Assembly (NCBI RefSeq): GCF_002295065.1 | Contig: NZ_NSGG01000006.1 | Coordinates: forward strand, 124,001 to 188,000 | Direction of reading: 5' to 3' | DNA from: Mesorhizobium sp. WSM3859 | Lineage (GTDB): Bacteria; Pseudomonadota; Alphaproteobacteria; Rhizobiales; Rhizobiaceae | Length of the DNA stretch: 64,000 nt | In this document: piece after piece, positions 61,106 through 64,000 of the stretch | Position numbering within the stretch: position 1 is the stretch's first letter | Layout of the letters: each line of letters begins with the position of its first letter | Program-made: the position numbers and the translations under genes | Notes under the pieces: generated by a model | Seen by the model: only the letters and a program-made list of their open reading frames with translations | Told to the model about the DNA's origin: nothing | Databases searched by the model: none

Positions 61106-61603
61106 CTACTGCGCGGTCACCAGAACGCCCGAAAACTTACCGTCCGTGAGCTGTTCCAGCCGGCCCGATTCGTCTTTTCCCGACCCGCTGAAATGACCGG
61201 AGATGGTCTTTGCGGCTGCGTCGTATTTGTCGATCACGATCGCGCCGGTGGCAAACCGGACATGGCCGACCATGGCGCCGGAATCGAGGATGTTGAAATT
61301 GGCGCTGTTGGCGAGTGAGCCCGTCTTGAGCGGATAGGTGCCGGCAAGGTCGTTCGGATCCTTCAGCACCATCATCGAATTGAAGGTCATGGTCGGCGAC
61401 CCCTGTTCTGTTCCCGACAAGTTCAGCATCGGCTTACCGCCCATCTGCATCGTCTGGGCCACGGTGAAGGACGCCGTCCAGGGCTTGCCTTCGAAAGTCG
61501 CCGACATGACGGCTTCCTCGGCGGACACGCGCTGCAATGTCAGCGGAAGCCCAAGGGCGAGAGGCAAGCACAACAGCAACAATGCGCGACGCCCGACCGC
61601 CAT
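61106..61603 (-). CDS. secreted hypothetical protein of 165 residues
   Basis: The product has a signal peptide (MAVGRRALLLLCLPLALGLP then LTLQRVSA) and a beta-rich mature part: EEAVMSATFEGKPWTASFTV, TMTFNSMMVLKDPNDLAGTY, ILDSGAMVGHVRFATGAIVI and KTISGHFSGSGKDESGRLEQ. No known family is certain; the repeated strands suggest a small beta barrel. It is a single gene facing the ABC exporter gene's promoter. GCACCCC-type leader precedes the ATG. Confidence 0.7.
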   Translation of the reverse strand: MAVGRRALLLLCLPLALGLPLTLQRVSAEEAVMSATFEGKPWTASFTVAQTMQMGGKPMLNLSGTEQGSPTMTFNSMMVLKDPNDLAGTYPLKTGSLANSANFNILDSGAMVGHVRFATGAIVIDKYDAAAKTISGHFSGSGKDESGRLEQLTDGKFSGVLVTAQ

Positions 61604-61762
61604 GCAGCACCCCTCAAATCAGCTGAATCCTTGGCAATTCTAGCTCAGGGCGGGCGTACGAGGCGATTCACCAGATCGTGTTTGGCGGCGGGACAGGATT
61701 TGACAACGGCGCCCTCCCGGGTCGAACCTGCCCGGCGATGGTTTATGTCGAAGGGGGATGCC

Positions 61763-62197
61763 ATGCCTGCACGGAGAATTGCTGTCGCGCTGCTCAGCAT
61801 TTTCACCTGTGTGTCGGTGGCGGATGCCGGCAGTCAGAGCATTCCGGCCAGCGCCGAAGGCCAGGTCGAGTTCAACACGCCATCCGGCAATATCGGCTGC
61901 ATCTACACGCCGAAGGGCGGGACCGGCACCTACCAGCCGCAGGATGGCGGCCCGGAACTTTCCTGTTCACGCGTCGAGCCGAGCTACGTCACGGTGATTT
62001 TGGGACCCAAAGGGCCGGCGACACTGATCAAGAATCCCGGCGAGCAGGGTTGTTGCAGCGACGTGACCAAGCTCGGCTACGGCAACAGCTGGAGCAAGGG
62101 GCCGTTTTCCTGCCAGTCGTCTACAAAGGGACTGGGCTGCACGGGCAGCAATGGCCACGGATTCTTCCTGAGCAAGGCCAAGGTGACCGCGAAGTAG
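61763..62197 (+). CDS. secreted DUF6636-like protein
   Basis: The 144-residue product has a signal peptide (MPARRIAVALLSIFTCVSVA then DAG) and a mature domain beginning EGQVEFNTPSGNIGCIYTPK, the F.(S/T)PSGNIGC pattern seen in DUF6636-type proteins, with five or more cysteines (ELSCSRVEP, GEQGCCSD, SCQSSTKGLGCTG) likely paired in disulfides. The ATG at 61763 has AGGGGG seven bases before it; an in-frame ATG at 61745 is less likely. It is periplasmic or secreted, with unknown function. Confidence 0.78.
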   Translation: MPARRIAVALLSIFTCVSVADAGSQSIPASAEGQVEFNTPSGNIGCIYTPKGGTGTYQPQDGGPELSCSRVEPSYVTVILGPKGPATLIKNPGEQGCCSDVTKLGYGNSWSKGPFSCQSSTKGLGCTGSNGHGFFLSKAKVTAK

Positions 62198-62232
62198 GGC
62201 GTAATTTCAAGCGGACCGCGCACAAGGAACGC

Positions 62233-62913
62233 TCAGCCCGCGGCGGTTTCCAGCTCGCCGCGCGCCTTGGCGTGGGCGACCTGGCGGATGGCGTCGGCAA
62301 GCGTGTCGGCATCCTGCGCGCCCATGACGGCATATTTGCCTTCGAGCAGGAAGCAGGGCACGCCGGTGATGCCCATGCGCGAAGCAGTGGCAATCTCGTT
62401 GCGGACGGCCTCGACGTCGGCGTCGGTCGGCAGCAGTGTCTCGACCACTGATGCATCCATGCCGGCCTCTCCGGCAGCCTTGACCAGCACGGCATGGTCG
62501 CCAATGTTGATTCCTTCCTCGAAATTCAGCTGGAAGAGGCGGCGCACCAGCCGGTTCTGCACACCCTCGCCCGCGGCGCTAGCCCAGCGGATGACGCGAT
62601 GAGCGTCCAGCGTGTTGGCCGCGACCTTGATGGCGCCAAATGCAAAATGGATGCCCTCGGCTTCGCCGAGCGGTTCGATGCGAGCATGGATCTGTTGAAT
62701 GCGTTCCTCGCTGCCGAACTTGCTCAACATATATTGGCGGCGATCCATGCCTCCAGGCGGGATGGTCGGATCGAGTTGGAACGGCCGCCAGCGGACATGC
62801 ACGTCGACGTTCGCCGTGGCAATGGCCTTGTCGAGGCGCTTCTGGCCGATGAAGCACCAGGGGCAGACGACATCGGACACCACGTCTACGGTGATGGAGT
62901 TCTCGGCGCTCAT
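62233..62913 (-). CDS. DsbA-family (FrnE-like) oxidoreductase
   Basis: The 226-residue cytosolic thioredoxin-fold protein has the active pair Cys17-Cys20 in DVVSDVVCPWCFIGQKRL and the cis-Pro loop in GITGVPCFLLEGKYAVMGAQ. It fits the FrnE/2-hydroxychromene-2-carboxylate isomerase-like group (RWRPFQLDPTIPPGGMDRRQ, GIHFAFGAIKVAANTLDAHR). FrnE homologues act as cytosolic disulfide isomerases or oxidoreductases. No signal peptide is present. It follows the peptide-binding-protein gene by 40 bases on the same strand and may be cotranscribed. Confidence 0.9.
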   Translation of the reverse strand: MSAENSITVDVVSDVVCPWCFIGQKRLDKAIATANVDVHVRWRPFQLDPTIPPGGMDRRQYMLSKFGSEERIQQIHARIEPLGEAEGIHFAFGAIKVAANTLDAHRVIRWASAAGEGVQNRLVRRLFQLNFEEGINIGDHAVLVKAAGEAGMDASVVETLLPTDADVEAVRNEIATASRMGITGVPCFLLEGKYAVMGAQDADTLADAIRQVAHAKARGELETAAG

Positions 62914-62953
62914 GCTCGTCTCCTGTTTGGACTCGATTGGGACTGGGCTCGCA

Positions 62954-64000
62954 TCAATTGGGCTTTCGCCACCAGGTGGGCAGCTGATAGCCGAATATGG
63001 GGGTCTTTTGCGGATGTTCTAGATAGCTCCAGTAAGCAAGCCATTGCTGGGTGTTGTATTGCATCGGCACGATGTAGTTGCCTGATATCAGCAGCCGGTC
63101 GAGGACACGGACAGCAGCGACATAGTCCTCCTTGGTCCGGGCGTTCAGCATGGCATCGATCGCGGCATCGATCGCCGGATCGGCGACGCCGGCGAGGTTG
63201 AACGACCCTTCGGTCTTCGCGGCGACCGATCCCCAGCGGCCGAGCTGCTCGCTCCCGGGCGACAGGGAGTTGCTGAAGCCGCTGGTGCCGATCAGCACCT
63301 CGAAGTCGTAACGCTGCTTGCGCGACTGGATCTGGTCGCCGTCGAGCGTGCGGATGCCGACATCGATGCCGATCTTCTCCAGCGTGCGCTGATAGATGGC
63401 CGCCAGCCGCTCTTCGTCCTGCGACGAGGTCAGGATCTCGAAGCTGAAAGGATTTCCCTGCGGGTCGACCATCTTACCGTCCTGGACGTGGAAACCCGCG
63501 CCTTTCAGCAATTCGAAGGCCGCCTTGAGAACCTTGCGGTCCTGGCCTGAACCGTCCGTCACGGGCGGGCGCCAGGTGCCGTCCATGACATCGGTAGGCA
63601 CGCGGCCGGGGTAGGGCGCAAGCAGCACCTTTTCGCGATCGTCGGCCGGGTGGCCGAGCGCGGACAGCTCGGAGTTCTGCCAATAGCTCATGGTGCGGTT
63701 GAACTTGCCGCCGAAGAGGTTCTTGTTCGCCCATTCGAAGTCGTAAAGCATGCCAAGCGCGCGCCGCACGGTCGGATTGGCGAATTTCGGCAGCCGGGTG
63801 TTGAACAGGAAGCCGGTCACCACCGGGGGAATGCCGGTGTTGAAATATTCCTCCTTCACATCGCCTCTTCGGAAGGCCGGAAAGTCGATGTCGCGTTCGC
63901 GCTTGACCGGATCCGTCTCGTCATCGAGGGCGCAGATGCCTTTCTTGAATGCCTCCGTCTTGGCATTGGCATTGAGAAAATACTCGATGGTGACCTGGTC
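62954..64000 (-). CDS. YejA-like peptide-binding protein, 5' end outside the window
   Basis: The frame is open to the right edge, so only the C-terminal 348 residues are seen. They match family 5 solute-binding proteins of the YejA kind: DFPAFRRGDVKEEYF, GFLFNTRLPKFANPTVRRAL, GMLYDFEWANKNLFGGKFNR, FEILTSSQDEERLAAIYQRT, QYNTQQWLAYWSYLEHPQKT and a C-terminal PTWWRKPN. YejA binds oligopeptides (microcin C in E. coli) for an ABC importer. The signal peptide and the partner genes (permeases, ATPase) would lie beyond the window or elsewhere. Confidence 0.9.
   Translation of the reverse strand, partial: DQVTIEYFLNANAKTEAFKKGICALDDETDPVKRERDIDFPAFRRGDVKEEYFNTGIPPVVTGFLFNTRLPKFANPTVRRALGMLYDFEWANKNLFGGKFNRTMSYWQNSELSALGHPADDREKVLLAPYPGRVPTDVMDGTWRPPVTDGSGQDRKVLKAAFELLKGAGFHVQDGKMVDPQGNPFSFEILTSSQDEERLAAIYQRTLEKIGIDVGIRTLDGDQIQSRKQRYDFEVLIGTSGFSNSLSPGSEQLGRWGSVAAKTEGSFNLAGVADPAIDAAIDAMLNARTKEDYVAAVRVLDRLLISGNYIVPMQYNTQQWLAYWSYLEHPQKTPIFGYQLPTWWRKPN

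Noticed and set aside
1..64000. CRISPR arrays
   Set aside because: No series of direct repeats with regular unique spacers is visible anywhere in the window.

Overview
The window looks like an alphaproteobacterial chromosome of the Rhizobiales, most likely Mesorhizobium or a close relative. This is inferred from the high GC content, the gene families (CobT, PdhS/PleC-type kinase, HWE kinases, DUF1289, DUF6894, rhizobial small secreted proteins) and short palindromic repeats between genes that resemble those I associate with Mesorhizobium. The species cannot be fixed from the sequence alone.

Bases 1 to about 20,000 look like an integrated and partly decayed genomic island. Genes are small, spacing is loose, and many genes are broken: a CGNR regulator with a damaged 5' end, a DUF892 gene with several frameshifts, an IS5-type transposase in pieces, a DUF6894 remnant, and a second copy of an aspartoacylase-type gene with two internal deletions. 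Intact genes include two HWE-type sensor kinases, a receiver-only response regulator, an S33 hydrolase, an MDR oxidoreductase and a low-affinity iron permease homologue. The island ends at a tyrosine integrase (18832-19893) beside the 5' end of dusA. The first codons of dusA are AT-rich, unlike the rest of the gene, as expected if integration replaced the native 5' end.

From 20,000 to 43,500 the window is ordinary core chromosome: dusA, a retropepsin-like protease and DUF1289 pair, cobT, a PleC/PdhS-like kinase, a nuclease/GST/uracil-DNA-glycosylase run, an Lrp regulator, an AlkD/GNAT/3-hydroxyisobutyrate-dehydrogenase-like run, a polar amino-acid ABC transporter without its ATPase, molybdenum cofactor genes (mobA, mobB, moaA), a MarR gene divergent from a hydrolase with two tandem palindromes between them, a rhodanese and an L,D-transpeptidase.

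The most unusual part is 43,934-50,918. A class III adenylate cyclase with TPR repeats is followed by a perfect TGTGA-N6-TCACA palindrome, then by a 1408-residue protein joining a cytochrome P450, two membrane helices, ferredoxin-like-looking middle segments and a DyP-type peroxidase. A Crp/Fnr regulator converges from the other side. I infer a local cAMP circuit controlling a membrane-bound double-heme enzyme.

The last part (51,500-64,000) holds an acyltransferase, tRNA-Val(CAC), gph, rpiA, a DUF2059 gene, glutathione reductase, mgtE, an SbmA/YddA-like ABC exporter, secreted proteins, a FrnE-like DsbA protein and the 3' part of a YejA-like peptide-binding protein cut by the window edge.

A repeat family with the core AAGTGTGAAGCGGTT and self-complementary arms occurs five times. 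Four copies sit at the 3' ends of genes in the sense direction, and in one the repeat supplies the last codons and stop.
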